64,000 nucleotides of DNA from Methylohalobius sp964654415 (GCA_964654415.1 CAZZIP010000009.1:1-64000); one strand, 5' to 3'. Shown: positions 44,364-53,656, counted from the first letter of the stretch. Numbers and translations are program-made. The notes: generated by a model not told the origin, from the sequence alone.

Positions 44364-46136
44364 ATGAGCGGATTGTCCCACTCGCCTTTGACCCCTGAAC
44401 AAATCGAATTGCTCGAGCGGCTGCTCGCCACCTTATCCCACGATCAGCGGCTATGGGTAAGCGGCTATCTGGCCGGTTTGGCACGCGAGCCTGCTCTCCA
44501 GACGCCGGCCAAAACCCCCTTGGTCACCGTGCTCTACGGCACCGAGACCGGGCATTCCCAAGCCCTGGCCGAAACCTTAAGTCAAAAGCTTATCGACCGG
44601 GGCCTTCGGGCCAAGGCAGTGGATATGGCCGATTATGATCCGCGTCAACTCAAACAGGAGAAATTCTTGCTGGTCATCACCAGCACGCACGGCGAAGGCG
44701 ATCCGCCTGCTCCGGCAGAGAGGTTTTTCGAGTTCCTGCATTCGCTCAAGGCTCCTAGACTCGATGGGCTTAAGTTTTCCGTCCTGGCGCTGGGGGATTC
44801 GAGCTATGAATTTTTCTGTCAAGCCGGTAAGGTTATCGATGCGCGCTTGGAAGCTTTAGGGGGAGAGCGTTTCCAGCCACGCTGCGATTGCGACGTGGAC
44901 TACGAACGGCCGGCCACAGAGTGGATGACCGCGGTAGTGGCGAAGTTGGCAGAACTGCTCGACCACCAGCCGAGGCTGGAGATCAAGCCTCAAGCCTCGA
45001 CTATACCGGCTACCCGTTATGATCGCCACCATCCCTATTTGGCGCTGGTGTTTGAAAACGTCAATCTCAACGGCCGCGGCGCTGACAAAAAAACCCACCA
45101 TTTGGAGCTATCCATCGAGAACTCAGGGCTGAGCTACGAGCCTGGGGATGCGGTGGCGGTCATTCCGACCAACGCTCGCGAGTGGGTGGAGGAGTTGATC
45201 GAAGCTTTGGGATTGTCCGCCAATGAGCTGGTCGAGACTCCCAAGGGAACCCTCCCCTTGAGCGAGGCCCTGGAGCGCTGCTATGAAATCACCCAACTGA
45301 CGCCGCTGTTTGTCGAGCGATATGCCAGCTTCAATCAGGACCCCAAGCTGAAACGCTTGAGTCTGCCGGAAAATCGTCGCGAACTGATGGAATTCACTCA
45401 CGGGCGCTGGATTGTCGATCTGGTTCGCGAGTGTCCAGCGCCCGGCCTTCAGGCCCAGGAGTTGCTCTATTGTCTTAGGCCGATGCAGCCTCGGCTGTAT
45501 TCCATCGCCTCCAGCCAAGCGGCTTATCCCGATGAGCTCCATCTGCTGGTGGCGGTGGTCGAGTACCAGATCGACGGTAGGCTGCGTCAGGGAACCGCTT
45601 CAAGCTATCTCGCCGAACGCGTCAAGATGGGCGACCGCATTCCCATTTACGTTGAAACCAACAAGCATTTCCGTTTGCCCAAAGACCCCGATGCCCCTAT
45701 CATCATGGTCGGACCGGGCACAGGGATAGCGCCTTTCCGTGCCTTTATGCAGGAACGCGAGGCGTGCGCGGCCAAGGGTAAAAATTGGCTGTTTTTCGGT
45801 GAGCGGCATTTTCGCACCGATTTCCTGTATCAGATAGAATGGCAGAAGTGGCTAAAAACTGGGCTGTTGACGCGTATGGAAGTGGCATTTTCCCGGGACG
45901 GGCCCGAGAAGACTTATGTCCAGCACCGGATGCTCGAGCACGCGCGCGAACTTTACGCCTGGCTGGAGGAAGGTGCCTATTTCTACGTCTGTGGCGACGC
46001 CAGTCGGATGGCGCCGGATGTGCACAGAGCTTTGGTCGAGGTGGTGCAAAAACAGGGAGCCTATACCCGCGATCAGGCCGAGGAGTACGTCAAGACGCTC
46101 CAACAGGAAAAGCGCTATCTCAAAGATGTATATTGA
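44364..46136 (+). CDS. cysJ: Sulfite reductase flavoprotein subunit (CysJ)
   Basis: Passes electrons from NADPH through FAD and FMN to CysI. 590 residues: flavodoxin domain 52-195 (VLYGTETGHSQALAE, TSTHGEGDPPAPAERFFEFL), connecting and FAD domain with RLYSIASS (about 377-384) and GTASSYLAE, and the NADPH domain with MVGPGTGIAPFRAFMQER and the C-terminal Tyr (LKDVY). All domains are complete. It overlaps cysI by 11 bases. Candidate -10 TATACT upstream near 44323 lacks a good -35, as expected for an activator-dependent (CysB-like) promoter. Confidence 0.95.
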   Translation: MSGLSHSPLTPEQIELLERLLATLSHDQRLWVSGYLAGLAREPALQTPAKTPLVTVLYGTETGHSQALAETLSQKLIDRGLRAKAVDMADYDPRQLKQEKFLLVITSTHGEGDPPAPAERFFEFLHSLKAPRLDGLKFSVLALGDSSYEFFCQAGKVIDARLEALGGERFQPRCDCDVDYERPATEWMTAVVAKLAELLDHQPRLEIKPQASTIPATRYDRHHPYLALVFENVNLNGRGADKKTHHLELSIENSGLSYEPGDAVAVIPTNAREWVEELIEALGLSANELVETPKGTLPLSEALERCYEITQLTPLFVERYASFNQDPKLKRLSLPENRRELMEFTHGRWIVDLVRECPAPGLQAQELLYCLRPMQPRLYSIASSQAAYPDELHLLVAVVEYQIDGRLRQGTASSYLAERVKMGDRIPIYVETNKHFRLPKDPDAPIIMVGPGTGIAPFRAFMQEREACAAKGKNWLFFGERHFRTDFLYQIEWQKWLKTGLLTRMEVAFSRDGPEKTYVQHRMLEHARELYAWLEEGAYFYVCGDASRMAPDVHRALVEVVQKQGAYTRDQAEEYVKTLQQEKRYLKDVY

Positions 46137-47850
46137 CATGCTAAAACGCGACGCTGACCTTTCTCAGCCGTTGGAAAAACTCCATCCCAACGAGAAGATC
46201 AAGCACGAAAGCCGGGGCCTGCGGGGAACCATAGCGGCAGGATTGGAGGATCGGATTACCGCAGGGCTCCCGCTTGAGGCTGACCGGCAGCTTCTGAAAT
46301 TCCACGGTATCTATCAGGAGGAAGATCGGGACCTGCGCCAGGAACGCCGCCAAAAGCGGCTTGAGCCGGCCTATGAATTCATGGTCCGCCTGCGGCTTCC
46401 CGGCGGGGTTTGCACTCCCAAACAGTGGCTCAAGCTGGATGAATTGGCGCAGCGCTACGGCAACGGTACCCTGCGCCTCACTACGCGCCAGACTTTCCAA
46501 TTCCACGGGGTGCTGAAGTGGAACCTGCGAAATCTGATCCAGGGCCTGCACGAAGTCCGTCTCGACAGCATCGCCGCCTGCGGGGACGTCAACCGCAACG
46601 TCATCGCCACGGCCAACCCCTTTCGCTCCGCGGTGCACCAAAAGGTCTGGCAACTGGCTAAAGATATAAGCACCTATCTTTTGCCGAAGACCCGGGCTTA
46701 TTTCGAAATCTGGTTGAACGGCGAGAAGTTGGCCGAGGGGCCGAAAGGTGAAGAGGAACCGCTTTACGGGCGCACTTACCTGCCGCGGAAATTCAAGATT
46801 GCGTTAGCCGTCCCTCCAGATAACGATGTGGATGTATTCGCCCACGATTTGGGCTTCATCGCTGTCGTCGAGGCTGGCAGGCTGATGGGGTTCAACGTTT
46901 CGGTAGGCGGCGGCATGGGCCGGACCGATGGCGACCCCGCCACCTATCCCAGGCTCGGCGAGGTGATCGGGTTTTGCCTGGCGGAGCAGGTGGTCCAGGT
47001 CGCAGAGGCGGTGGTGGCAGTCCAGCGCGACTTCGGCAACCGCCAAAACCGCTCGCGCGCCCGCCTCAAATACACCCTAGATGTCCACGGGAGCGAATGG
47101 TTTGCCGCAGAGCTGGAAAAGCGCCTGGGATGGAAGCTGGCGGCCCCCCGCCCCGTTGTCTTTACCCGCCGAACAGACCCTTTCGGTTGGGTCCAAGGGG
47201 AAGACGGCAAGTGGCATTATGGGCTTTATATCGAATGCGGCCGGGTCAAAGGGGAGCTTATGCGCGCCCTGCGCATCGTCGCCCAGGAATTAAGCGGCTA
47301 TTTTTGCCTGACTTGCAACCAGAATCTGATCCTGGCCGGGATCGAGGAAGGAGACCTTCCCCGCATGGAACGGTTGCTCGATGAGCTTGGACTCACTGGG
47401 AAGCATTCCTCCTCCCGCTGCGCCTCGCTGGCCTGTGTGGCGCTTCCCACCTGCAATCTGGCGATGGCAGAGGCAGAACGCTATTTTCCGCGTTTCATGG
47501 AGCGCTTCGAGCAACTCCTGAAGTCCTATGGTCTTGGGGACGAAACGATCACCGTCCGCATCAGCGGTTGTCCCAACGGCTGTGCCCGTCCTTATCTGGC
47601 CGAGATCGGTTTGAGCGGCAGGGCACCCGGTAAATACAACCTATATCTTGGTGGCAGCCCCCGCGGTGACCGGCTTGCCGCACTATATCTGGAGAATATC
47701 GACGAAACCCGAATTTTTGGCGTGCTCTCCCGTTGCTTGCAGCAGTATGCCGGCGAGCGCCAAAATGGGGAGAGTTTTGGGGATTTTTTGGCTCGGATCG
47801 GATGGCACGAATCGAAAGCCGGTTTTATTCCGAACGACGGTAATGCATAA
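46126..47850 (+). CDS. cysI: Sulfite reductase hemoprotein subunit (CysI)
   Basis: Reduces sulfite to sulfide by six electrons. About 574 residues: two ferredoxin-like halves with RLTTRQTFQFHGVLKWNL and DVNRNVIATANPF, and the siroheme/4Fe-4S cysteines in ACVALPTCNLAMAEAER (CX5C) and SGCPNGCARP (CX3C). Start ATG 46126 overlaps cysJ; ATG 46138 just after the cysJ stop is an alternative. With CysJ and CysZ it makes an assimilatory sulfate pathway, which also supplies the PAPS route used by sulfotransferases. Confidence 0.96.
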   Translation: MYIDMLKRDADLSQPLEKLHPNEKIKHESRGLRGTIAAGLEDRITAGLPLEADRQLLKFHGIYQEEDRDLRQERRQKRLEPAYEFMVRLRLPGGVCTPKQWLKLDELAQRYGNGTLRLTTRQTFQFHGVLKWNLRNLIQGLHEVRLDSIAACGDVNRNVIATANPFRSAVHQKVWQLAKDISTYLLPKTRAYFEIWLNGEKLAEGPKGEEEPLYGRTYLPRKFKIALAVPPDNDVDVFAHDLGFIAVVEAGRLMGFNVSVGGGMGRTDGDPATYPRLGEVIGFCLAEQVVQVAEAVVAVQRDFGNRQNRSRARLKYTLDVHGSEWFAAELEKRLGWKLAAPRPVVFTRRTDPFGWVQGEDGKWHYGLYIECGRVKGELMRALRIVAQELSGYFCLTCNQNLILAGIEEGDLPRMERLLDELGLTGKHSSSRCASLACVALPTCNLAMAEAERYFPRFMERFEQLLKSYGLGDETITVRISGCPNGCARPYLAEIGLSGRAPGKYNLYLGGSPRGDRLAALYLENIDETRIFGVLSRCLQQYAGERQNGESFGDFLARIGWHESKAGFIPNDGNA

Positions 47851-47889
47851 TAATGCTGCAATCTTGCAGCCATCCCGCGGAGCTAGACG

Positions 47890-48285
47890 ATGGCAAAATA
47901 CTTCATGACCTGCCGAATCGAGTCTAGGCTGTTGGCGTTTCCGGCAGCACTGGGTGAACTGGGTCGCAAGGTTCAGCATAAACTTCAAACCCTCACCCCG
48001 GGTGTTGCCGTCGAAAGCTGCTATGCCTTGCTCGGCCCTTATGACCTGCTCTATCTTTTGGAGGCTCCCGACAACGCTACGGCCATGAAGGTGGCGATGA
48101 TCGTGCGTTCGCTGGGGATTGCCCACACCGAAATCTGGCCGGCCCTGGAGGCTGCGGCCTTCGATGCGTTGGCTGAGGAATTTTCTACTGCCAGCCGAGA
48201 AGACGAGCGTAAGATCGATGAAGCTTCGGAGGAGAGTTTTCCGGCAAGCGATTCCCCTGCCTGGACCGGTACCACGATCGGCTAA
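47890..48285 (+). CDS. GYD-like domain protein with an acidic conserved tail
   Basis: 131 residues. 1-85 resembles a GYD/dimeric alpha-beta barrel (CYALLGPYDLLYLLEAPDNA and VRSLGIAHTEIWPALE). The tail after 100 is RKIDEASEESFPASDSPAWT, a motif shared by many otherwise unrelated small proteobacterial proteins. Function is unknown. It follows cysI after 39 bases, so it may be read through from cysJI, and precedes the DUF1499 gene by 6 bases. Confidence 0.75.
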   Translation: MAKYFMTCRIESRLLAFPAALGELGRKVQHKLQTLTPGVAVESCYALLGPYDLLYLLEAPDNATAMKVAMIVRSLGIAHTEIWPALEAAAFDALAEEFSTASREDERKIDEASEESFPASDSPAWTGTTIG

Positions 48286-48291
48286 AATCGC

Positions 48292-48771
48292 ATGGCATGG
48301 GGAGAGCTGATCAAAATCGTCTTGCTCGGAGCACTGGGACTGACGCTGTTGGCAAGTCTTGGGCTGTGGGTGCTGGCCATAACCGCCTCCCCCCCATCAG
48401 ACCTGGGCGTGCGCGATGGAAGGCTTGCGCCTTGTCCCAGCCGGCCCAACTGTGTCTCCAGCCAGGCCGATCCAAGCGATCCGGTGCATTTCCTAGCGCC
48501 TATACCTTTCTCTGGAGGATTTAGCCAAACCCACGAGCGCTTGCGCCGGGTGCTGATGGCCCAACCTAGGGTCACTATTCGGCGCGACGAACCTGGCTAC
48601 TTGTATGCTGAATTTAGATCCAAGCTGTTTGGTTTCGTCGATGACGTAGAATTTTTGCTCGACCCACAAACCAAACAGATCCATTTCCGTTCTGCTTCGC
48701 GCGTGGGATATAGTGACCTAGGAGTTAACCGGAGCCGCATCGAAGCTATTCGCCGCCAATTGGTCGGTTGA
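48292..48771 (+). CDS. DUF1499 family membrane-anchored protein
   Basis: 159 residues: an N-terminal membrane helix (8-30), then the DUF1499 domain with APCPSRPNCVSSQADPS (two Cys, likely a disulfide outside the membrane), FVDDVEFLLD and FRSASRVGYSDLGVNRSRIE. The domain is common in proteobacteria and plants and is uncharacterised. It follows the GYD gene closely and may share its transcript. Confidence 0.85.
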   Translation: MAWGELIKIVLLGALGLTLLASLGLWVLAITASPPSDLGVRDGRLAPCPSRPNCVSSQADPSDPVHFLAPIPFSGGFSQTHERLRRVLMAQPRVTIRRDEPGYLYAEFRSKLFGFVDDVEFLLDPQTKQIHFRSASRVGYSDLGVNRSRIEAIRRQLVG

Positions 48772-48881
48772 AACCCTTCAAGAGCGCTAGGCGAGCCGGG
48801 ACAAAGCGTTGCCGCAAGGCGCTGAAGTTCTCTGCCTAGGTCTTAGGGCCTGTTAGTGACTTTAGGACGATAAACGACGAG

Positions 48882-49487
48882 ATGGAAGAAACTGATTCTC
48901 CTGTTGACGAATATATCATTACGGTGATGGCCAAGGACCGTCCTGGGATCATCGCCGCCATCACCCGGGCGGTGTTCAAGCTTGGCGGCAACGTGACGGA
49001 ACTGAGCCAGACAGTGATGCGCGGTTACTTCACGATCATCTTGAGTGCTGCACTGCCGCCAGGATTGGAACCTGAGGAAATCCGGCGCCGGATCGAGACA
49101 GCCGAACCGGAAATGGCGTTGTCGGCCTGCGTGCGCCGCTATGACTCGGTACCGCTGTTCGTACCAGAGGAAGAGGCAGGGACCTATTTCCTGACCATCC
49201 AAGGGAGAGACCGCCCAGGGGTCATCGCTCAAGTGACGACCTACTTGGCTTCTCAGGGGATCAACGTCGAGGACCTTTACACCCGCAGCGCCGGGGAAGA
49301 GATCACCATGATCCTCCAGATTCGGCCCGGTAACCGGCGCAGCGCCGAGCGTATGCGGCTGGACTTGGAAACGATCGGAGAGGAGCTCAAGATCAACATC
49401 CACCTGCTCCATCAAGACATCCTGCGGGCCACCAGCGAGGTCGGCGCGATCCGGCGGTTGGTGCGGCTGGCACCGGAGGGAAAATAA
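48882..49487 (+). CDS. Tandem ACT-domain protein (GcvR-like)
   Basis: 201 residues with two ACT domains: DEYIITVMAKDRPGIIAAIT (residues 9-28) onward and GTYFLTIQGRDRPGVIAQVT (about 96-115) onward, each with the DRPG turn that binds amino acids. It is fused to no catalytic domain, so it probably senses an amino acid. Its stop is directly followed by the DUF711 start, a pairing that recurs in Gram-positive bacteria and archaea. Confidence 0.88.
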   Translation: MEETDSPVDEYIITVMAKDRPGIIAAITRAVFKLGGNVTELSQTVMRGYFTIILSAALPPGLEPEEIRRRIETAEPEMALSACVRRYDSVPLFVPEEEAGTYFLTIQGRDRPGVIAQVTTYLASQGINVEDLYTRSAGEEITMILQIRPGNRRSAERMRLDLETIGEELKINIHLLHQDILRATSEVGAIRRLVRLAPEGK

Positions 49488-50855
49488 ATGTTGCGCACCG
49501 AAGACATTTTGATGACCTTGCGCATGTTCCAGGACGAGAACTGCGACGTCCGCACGGTCACGCTGGGAATTAACCTCCTCGATTGCGCCGGTCCGAACAT
49601 CGACCTGGTATGTAGAAAGGCTAAGCAGAAGATTCGTGACTTCGCCGGTCGCCTGATGGAGCAGGGACGACGCATTGCGGAGCAGTACGGCATTCCGATC
49701 GTGAACTATCGGGTGGCCGTCTCGCCGGTCTCCCTGTGGGCGGCAGGCCATGGCGCTCCCGGCATGGTGCGGGTGGCAAAAACCTTAGATGCGGTCGCGC
49801 GCGAGATCGGGGTAGATTTCGTAGGCGGTTTTTCAGCATTCGTGGAAAAAGGCATCGCCGCCGCCGACCAGGAGCTGATCGCTGCTCTGCCCGAGGCGCT
49901 CGGGAGCACCGAGCGCGTCTGCGGTTCGCTGAACGTGGCCTCTTCCCGCGCCGGGATCAACATGGACGCGATCCTCGCCGTCAGCCGGTCGATCAAGACC
50001 TTGGCGGAGCGGACCGCAGCCAGCGATGGATTTGGCTGCGCCAAGCTGGTCGTGTTCGCGAACATGCCGGACGACAATCCATTCATGGCCGGGGCTACCC
50101 ATGGCATCGGCGAGCCGGAGTGCGTGCTCAACGTCGGCGTCAGCGGCCCGGGTGTCGTCAAGCGGGCTGTGGAACGGCTGCGCGCGCTGGAAACCCGGAT
50201 CACCCTGGGCGACCTCGCCGAGGAGATCAAATGTACCGCCTATCGGGTCACCCGGATCGGCGAACTGATCGGCACCGCCTTGGCCGAGCGCCTCAAGGTG
50301 CCTTTTGGAATCGTCGATCTGTCGCTGGCGCCCACGCCTCGCATCGGCGACTCGGTGGGGGAAATTCTCCAGATGCTTGGGATAGAGCGGATCGGGGCGG
50401 CGGGGACGACGGCGGCGCTGGCGCTTCTGACCGATGCGGTCAAGAAAGGCGGCGCGTTTGCTTCCTCGTCGGTGGGGGGGCTCTCAGGGGCATTCATTCC
50501 CGTCAGCGAGGACGCGGTTTTAGCTGAGGCCGCCGCCTTGGGCGGCCTGTCCTTAGAGAAGCTTGAGGCGATGACCAGCGTTTGTTCCGTGGGGTTGGAC
50601 ATGATTGCGATCCCAGGCGATACTGCCCCTGAAACCATCGCTGGGCTGATCGCTGATGAGTGCGCCATCGGGGTGATGAACCACAAGACTACCGCCTGCC
50701 GATTGATTCCCGTCCCCGGTAAGAAACCCGGTGATCGCGCCGTGTTCGGCGGCTTGTTTGGCGAAACCCCGATCCTTGCGGTCCGCAGTGGAGGCGAGGA
50801 GTTTGTCCGTTTCGGCGGAAGGATTCCGGCACCGATTCATGCGCTCAGGAACTAG
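49488..50855 (+). CDS. DUF711/UPF0210 (PFL) family protein
   Basis: 455 residues, close to the family norm. Distinctive segments: EDILMTLRMFQDENCDVRTV, GFSAFVEKGIAAADQELI, NPFMAGATHGIGEPECVLN and SVGLDMIAIPGDTAPETI. The family is distantly related to pyruvate formate-lyase-like folds, but no glycyl-radical motif is obvious and the reaction is unknown. The start codon touches the stop of the ACT gene, so the ACT protein is probably its regulator. Confidence 0.88.
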   Translation: MLRTEDILMTLRMFQDENCDVRTVTLGINLLDCAGPNIDLVCRKAKQKIRDFAGRLMEQGRRIAEQYGIPIVNYRVAVSPVSLWAAGHGAPGMVRVAKTLDAVAREIGVDFVGGFSAFVEKGIAAADQELIAALPEALGSTERVCGSLNVASSRAGINMDAILAVSRSIKTLAERTAASDGFGCAKLVVFANMPDDNPFMAGATHGIGEPECVLNVGVSGPGVVKRAVERLRALETRITLGDLAEEIKCTAYRVTRIGELIGTALAERLKVPFGIVDLSLAPTPRIGDSVGEILQMLGIERIGAAGTTAALALLTDAVKKGGAFASSSVGGLSGAFIPVSEDAVLAEAAALGGLSLEKLEAMTSVCSVGLDMIAIPGDTAPETIAGLIADECAIGVMNHKTTACRLIPVPGKKPGDRAVFGGLFGETPILAVRSGGEEFVRFGGRIPAPIHALRN

Positions 50856-50867
50856 CGCAAGAAATTA

Positions 50868-50958
50868 TGGCGGAGAGGGAGGGATTCGAACCCTCGATAC
50901 CCGGTTAGGGTATACACGATTTCCAGTCGTGCTCCTTCGACCACTCGGACACCTCTCC
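50868..50958 (-). tRNA. tRNA-Ser(GGA)
   Basis: The reverse strand folds as a 91-base class II tRNA: acceptor GGAGAGG with CCTCTCC, anticodon arm CACGA-CTGGAAA-TCGTG giving GGA, a long variable arm, GGTTCGAATCC and an encoded 3' CCA. Confidence 0.95.
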
Positions 50959-51013
50959 GAAAGGCTGAATATTATAACCTAGGCGAAATCATTCGTGGCA
51001 GGTAAGTTTGCGC

Positions 51014-51508
51014 ATGACTTCATCCCTTGATTCCCCCGTTACCCGTCGCTTGGATGAGTTGGGGATTGGTTATACGCCGATCGCCATTCCTCTCGATGCC
51101 GAGCGCAAACCGATCCGATCCCTGGAAGAGTCCATCGCCGCGCACGGCGGGGACCCGACTTGCATCGTCCGTAGTCTCGTGTTTCGCACTGGAAGCGGCG
51201 GGTTTGTCTTGCTTGCGATCGCAGGCGGCGGCCGGGCGGATTGGGGAGCGCTGCGCAAGCATTTGGGAGAGCGAAGGCTGGCTTTGGCCGAGCCGCAAGA
51301 AGTGCTGGATGCGACCGGGTTTCCCATAGGCGCGGTGCCACCCCTCGCCCTGCCTGAAAGCATTCGCGTTTTGGTGGATGAAGGGGTTTTCGCTCACGCA
51401 CGAGTGGTGATCGGCAGCGGCGTGTTGGGATACGCCCTCGAACTGACCAGTGCCGACCTGCGTCGGGCCCTGAAAGCGGCGGAAGTGGGGAGGTTTACCA
51501 AGCCTTGA
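51014..51508 (+). CDS. YbaK/EbsC-family aminoacyl-tRNA deacylase
   Basis: 164 residues of the trans-editing fold that removes wrong amino acids from tRNA (ProX/YbaK group). Recognisable parts: HGGDPTCIVRSLVFRTGSGG, VLLAIAGGGRADW, GFPIGAVPPLALPESIRVLV and FAHARVVIGSGVLGYALELT. The catalytic Lys position is less clear because a Arg appears where YbaK has VKTL. ATG 51014 is chosen over TTG 51008. It is convergent with the radical SAM gene. Confidence 0.88.
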   Translation: MTSSLDSPVTRRLDELGIGYTPIAIPLDAERKPIRSLEESIAAHGGDPTCIVRSLVFRTGSGGFVLLAIAGGGRADWGALRKHLGERRLALAEPQEVLDATGFPIGAVPPLALPESIRVLVDEGVFAHARVVIGSGVLGYALELTSADLRRALKAAEVGRFTKP

Positions 51509-51514
51509 AAAGGT

Positions 51515-52573
51515 TCAAAACAACTCCACCTGCACTGGCCTGGTTCGGAACAGCCCGGTTTCCAGCGGCGGAAGGGGAAGGTCCAATTTCAACCTGCGGC
51601 AAGCCAGGCGGAACCTTTGCGCGATGAGATCGGCAAACACCCCTTCGCCGCGCATCCGCTGACCGAACCTGGGATCGTTGGTGCGGCCGCCGCGGCAGTC
51701 GCGAATGCGGTTGAGAGTGCGATCGGCCAGATTCGGAAAGTGGGAACGCAGCCATTCCTCAAACAGATCTGCCACTTCCAGCGGCAGCCTAAGCAGCACA
51801 TAGCCGGCTGACAAGGCCCCTGCCTGGGCGGCGGCTTTGAGAATGGTTTCCAGTTCGGAATCGGTCAGGACCGGAATCACCGGCGCCACCATCACGCCCA
51901 CCGGAATGCCCGCTGCGCGCAGGGTGGTGACCGCCTGCAGGCGGCGATGGGGAGCGCTGGCGCGTGGCTCGAGCTTGCGCGCGAGCGCCGGCTTTAAAGT
52001 AGTAATCGAAAGATACACCTGGACCAGGTTTTTCTCCGCCATCGGCGCCAAAAGATCCAGGTCGCGTTCGATCAAGGCGGATTTGGTGGTAATGGTGAGT
52101 GGATGGTTGAATTCACTGAGAACTTCCAGAATCTGCCGCGTGATCTTATACCGGCGCTCGATCGGCTGATACGGGTCGGTGTTGGATCCCAGCGCGATGG
52201 GGGTGCAGCGATAGCCGGATCGCTGTAATTCTCGGCGCAAGAGCTTGGCCGCCTCCGGCTTGGCGGTGAGCTTGGTTTCAAAATCCAGCCCGGGCGAGAG
52301 GTTCAAATAAGCGTGGGTGGGGCGGGCGTAGCAGTACACACACCCATGCTCGCAGCCCCGGTAGGGGTTGATGGATTGCTCGAAGGGGATGTCTGGAGAC
52401 TGGTTGCGGGCGATGATGGTGCGCGGAGTTTCCAGGAAGACTTGGGTGGTCGGGGCGGAAGGGTCATCCGTGGTTTCCCAGCCGTCGTCCATCCTTTCGT
52501 GACGGGTAACATTGTAGCGGCCGGTAGGATTGCTTATGGCGCCTCGGCCTTTATGCGGTGCGCTCGGTTTCAT
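51515..52573 (-). CDS. Radical SAM protein of the PA0069/SplB-like group
   Basis: 352 residues. SAM-cluster cysteines are in YRGCEHGCVYCYARPTHAY. Flanking patterns KGRGAISNPTGRY, TKLTAKPEAAKLLRREL and GSNTDPYQPIERRYKITRQI identify the PA0069 family, which is related to spore photoproduct lyase but has no known substrate. ATG 52573 is preferred because the conserved part begins nearby. It is divergent from the ceramidase-like gene with 65 bases between. Confidence 0.9.
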   Translation of the reverse strand: MKPSAPHKGRGAISNPTGRYNVTRHERMDDGWETTDDPSAPTTQVFLETPRTIIARNQSPDIPFEQSINPYRGCEHGCVYCYARPTHAYLNLSPGLDFETKLTAKPEAAKLLRRELQRSGYRCTPIALGSNTDPYQPIERRYKITRQILEVLSEFNHPLTITTKSALIERDLDLLAPMAEKNLVQVYLSITTLKPALARKLEPRASAPHRRLQAVTTLRAAGIPVGVMVAPVIPVLTDSELETILKAAAQAGALSAGYVLLRLPLEVADLFEEWLRSHFPNLADRTLNRIRDCRGGRTNDPRFGQRMRGEGVFADLIAQRFRLACRRLKLDLPLPPLETGLFRTRPVQVELF

Positions 52574-52638
52574 GGTGGAAAACGTGGTAAAGTGGCATCC
52601 GGCTATAGCGTACGCGCCCTTATTTAGAAGATGCAAGC

Positions 52639-53364
52639 ATGCGGATCGATAGGCGTTACCTAGTAGTGTATGGGATCATCGTAGCGGCGGCGGTGGGCGC
52701 CTTGCTGATAGGGCCGATCCCCCAGGATCCTGCTTATCATCGCTTTGCCGACAGCCGTGCCTGCGGCGTCGTGCCCAATTGCCTTAATGTGCTCTCCAAC
52801 CTGGCGTTCGTGCTGGTAGGCGGGTTCGGGCTGTGGACCGTGGGAAATTGGCCGGGCGAGATCAGATCCGCATTCCGCGTGTTCTGGTGGGGGGTGTTCC
52901 TTACCGGCTTCGGCTCGGCCTGGTATCACTGGACGCCCGACGACGCCCGCCTGGTCTGGGATAGGCTGCCGATGACTTTGGCGTTTATGGGATTGTTTGC
53001 CGCGGTGCTGATCGATCAGTTTCAGATCAAGCCTTGGATCCTTCCCGCCTTGGTCGCGACTGGTCTGGCCAGTATTGGCGTATGGCTGGCGTTCGACGAC
53101 CTTAGGCTGTACGGCTTGGTGCAGTTTCTGCCGCCGGTGGTGATGTTGTTGATCTTCGCGCTGTTTCCGGCGGGACGGATCGTGCGCCGCCGGATTTATT
53201 TGGCACTTGGTGGCTACGCCGCGGCCAAAGTGGTCGAACTTGGAGATGCGGAGATTTTCCTGGCCACTTCTTTCTTCATCAGTGGGCATACCCTCAAACA
53301 CCTGTTGGCGGCGGTTGCTGCCGGCTGCCTGCTGCCAGGAAAGCCCACACGGGTTCACCCGTAG
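52639..53364 (+). CDS. Alkaline ceramidase-like membrane hydrolase (CREST superfamily)
   Basis: 241 residues with seven likely helices. CREST metal-site pattern: Ser and His in VLSNLAFVLVG and GSAWYHWTPD, Asp in LVWDRLPMTLAF, and His pair in ISGHTLKHLLAA. In eukaryotes this fold hydrolyses ceramides; bacterial substrates are uncertain. The last few residues (KPTRVHP) come from the start of the palindromic repeat cluster, so the natural C-terminus was probably altered. Confidence 0.8.
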   Translation: MRIDRRYLVVYGIIVAAAVGALLIGPIPQDPAYHRFADSRACGVVPNCLNVLSNLAFVLVGGFGLWTVGNWPGEIRSAFRVFWWGVFLTGFGSAWYHWTPDDARLVWDRLPMTLAFMGLFAAVLIDQFQIKPWILPALVATGLASIGVWLAFDDLRLYGLVQFLPPVVMLLIFALFPAGRIVRRRIYLALGGYAAAKVVELGDAEIFLATSFFISGHTLKHLLAAVAAGCLLPGKPTRVHP

Positions 53365-53523
53365 GGGCAGACCTACGTGTCTGCCCCGATAATCCGGGCG
53401 CACACACAGGTGCGCCCCTACGTGTTTGTCCCGATGAAACAGGTGCACCTGTAGGGGCAGACCTACGTGTCTGCCCTGATAATACGGGTGCACACATGGG
53501 CGCACACGCAGGTGCGCCCCTAC
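53361..53523. repeat. Cluster of GTAGGGGC-type palindromes
   Basis: Hairpins in order: GGGGCAGAC/GTCTGCCCC (53364-53387), GGGCGCAC/GTGCGCCC (53396-53417), the perfect CAGGTGCACCTG (53440-53451), a second GGGGCAGAC unit (53454-53477, last pair changed) and another GGGCGCAC unit (53499-53520). Intervening text is conserved (CCGATGAAAC, CCGATAAT). These look like REP-type elements mobilised by the RAYT enzyme nearby. Confidence 0.8.
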
Positions 53524-53656
53524 TTTTGGGGCAAAATTATTAAACTGAAGTAGGTGAAACAAGAAGATCACAGCGGTTCGGGTGCCCCGAGCAAGGCAGA
53601 GGAATTGGACCATGGCGGGTGAGGGGCGAGAGATACCAGATTGATTGGTTAGCCTT

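Noticed and set aside
47851..47880. CTGCAATCTTGCAG hairpin after cysI
   Set aside because: Only a 6-base stem with a 2-base gap and no T run; too weak to call a terminator.
53361..53523. Possible CRISPR array
   Set aside because: Units are palindromes of two types with conserved joints and no unique spacers of constant length; no cas genes are present.
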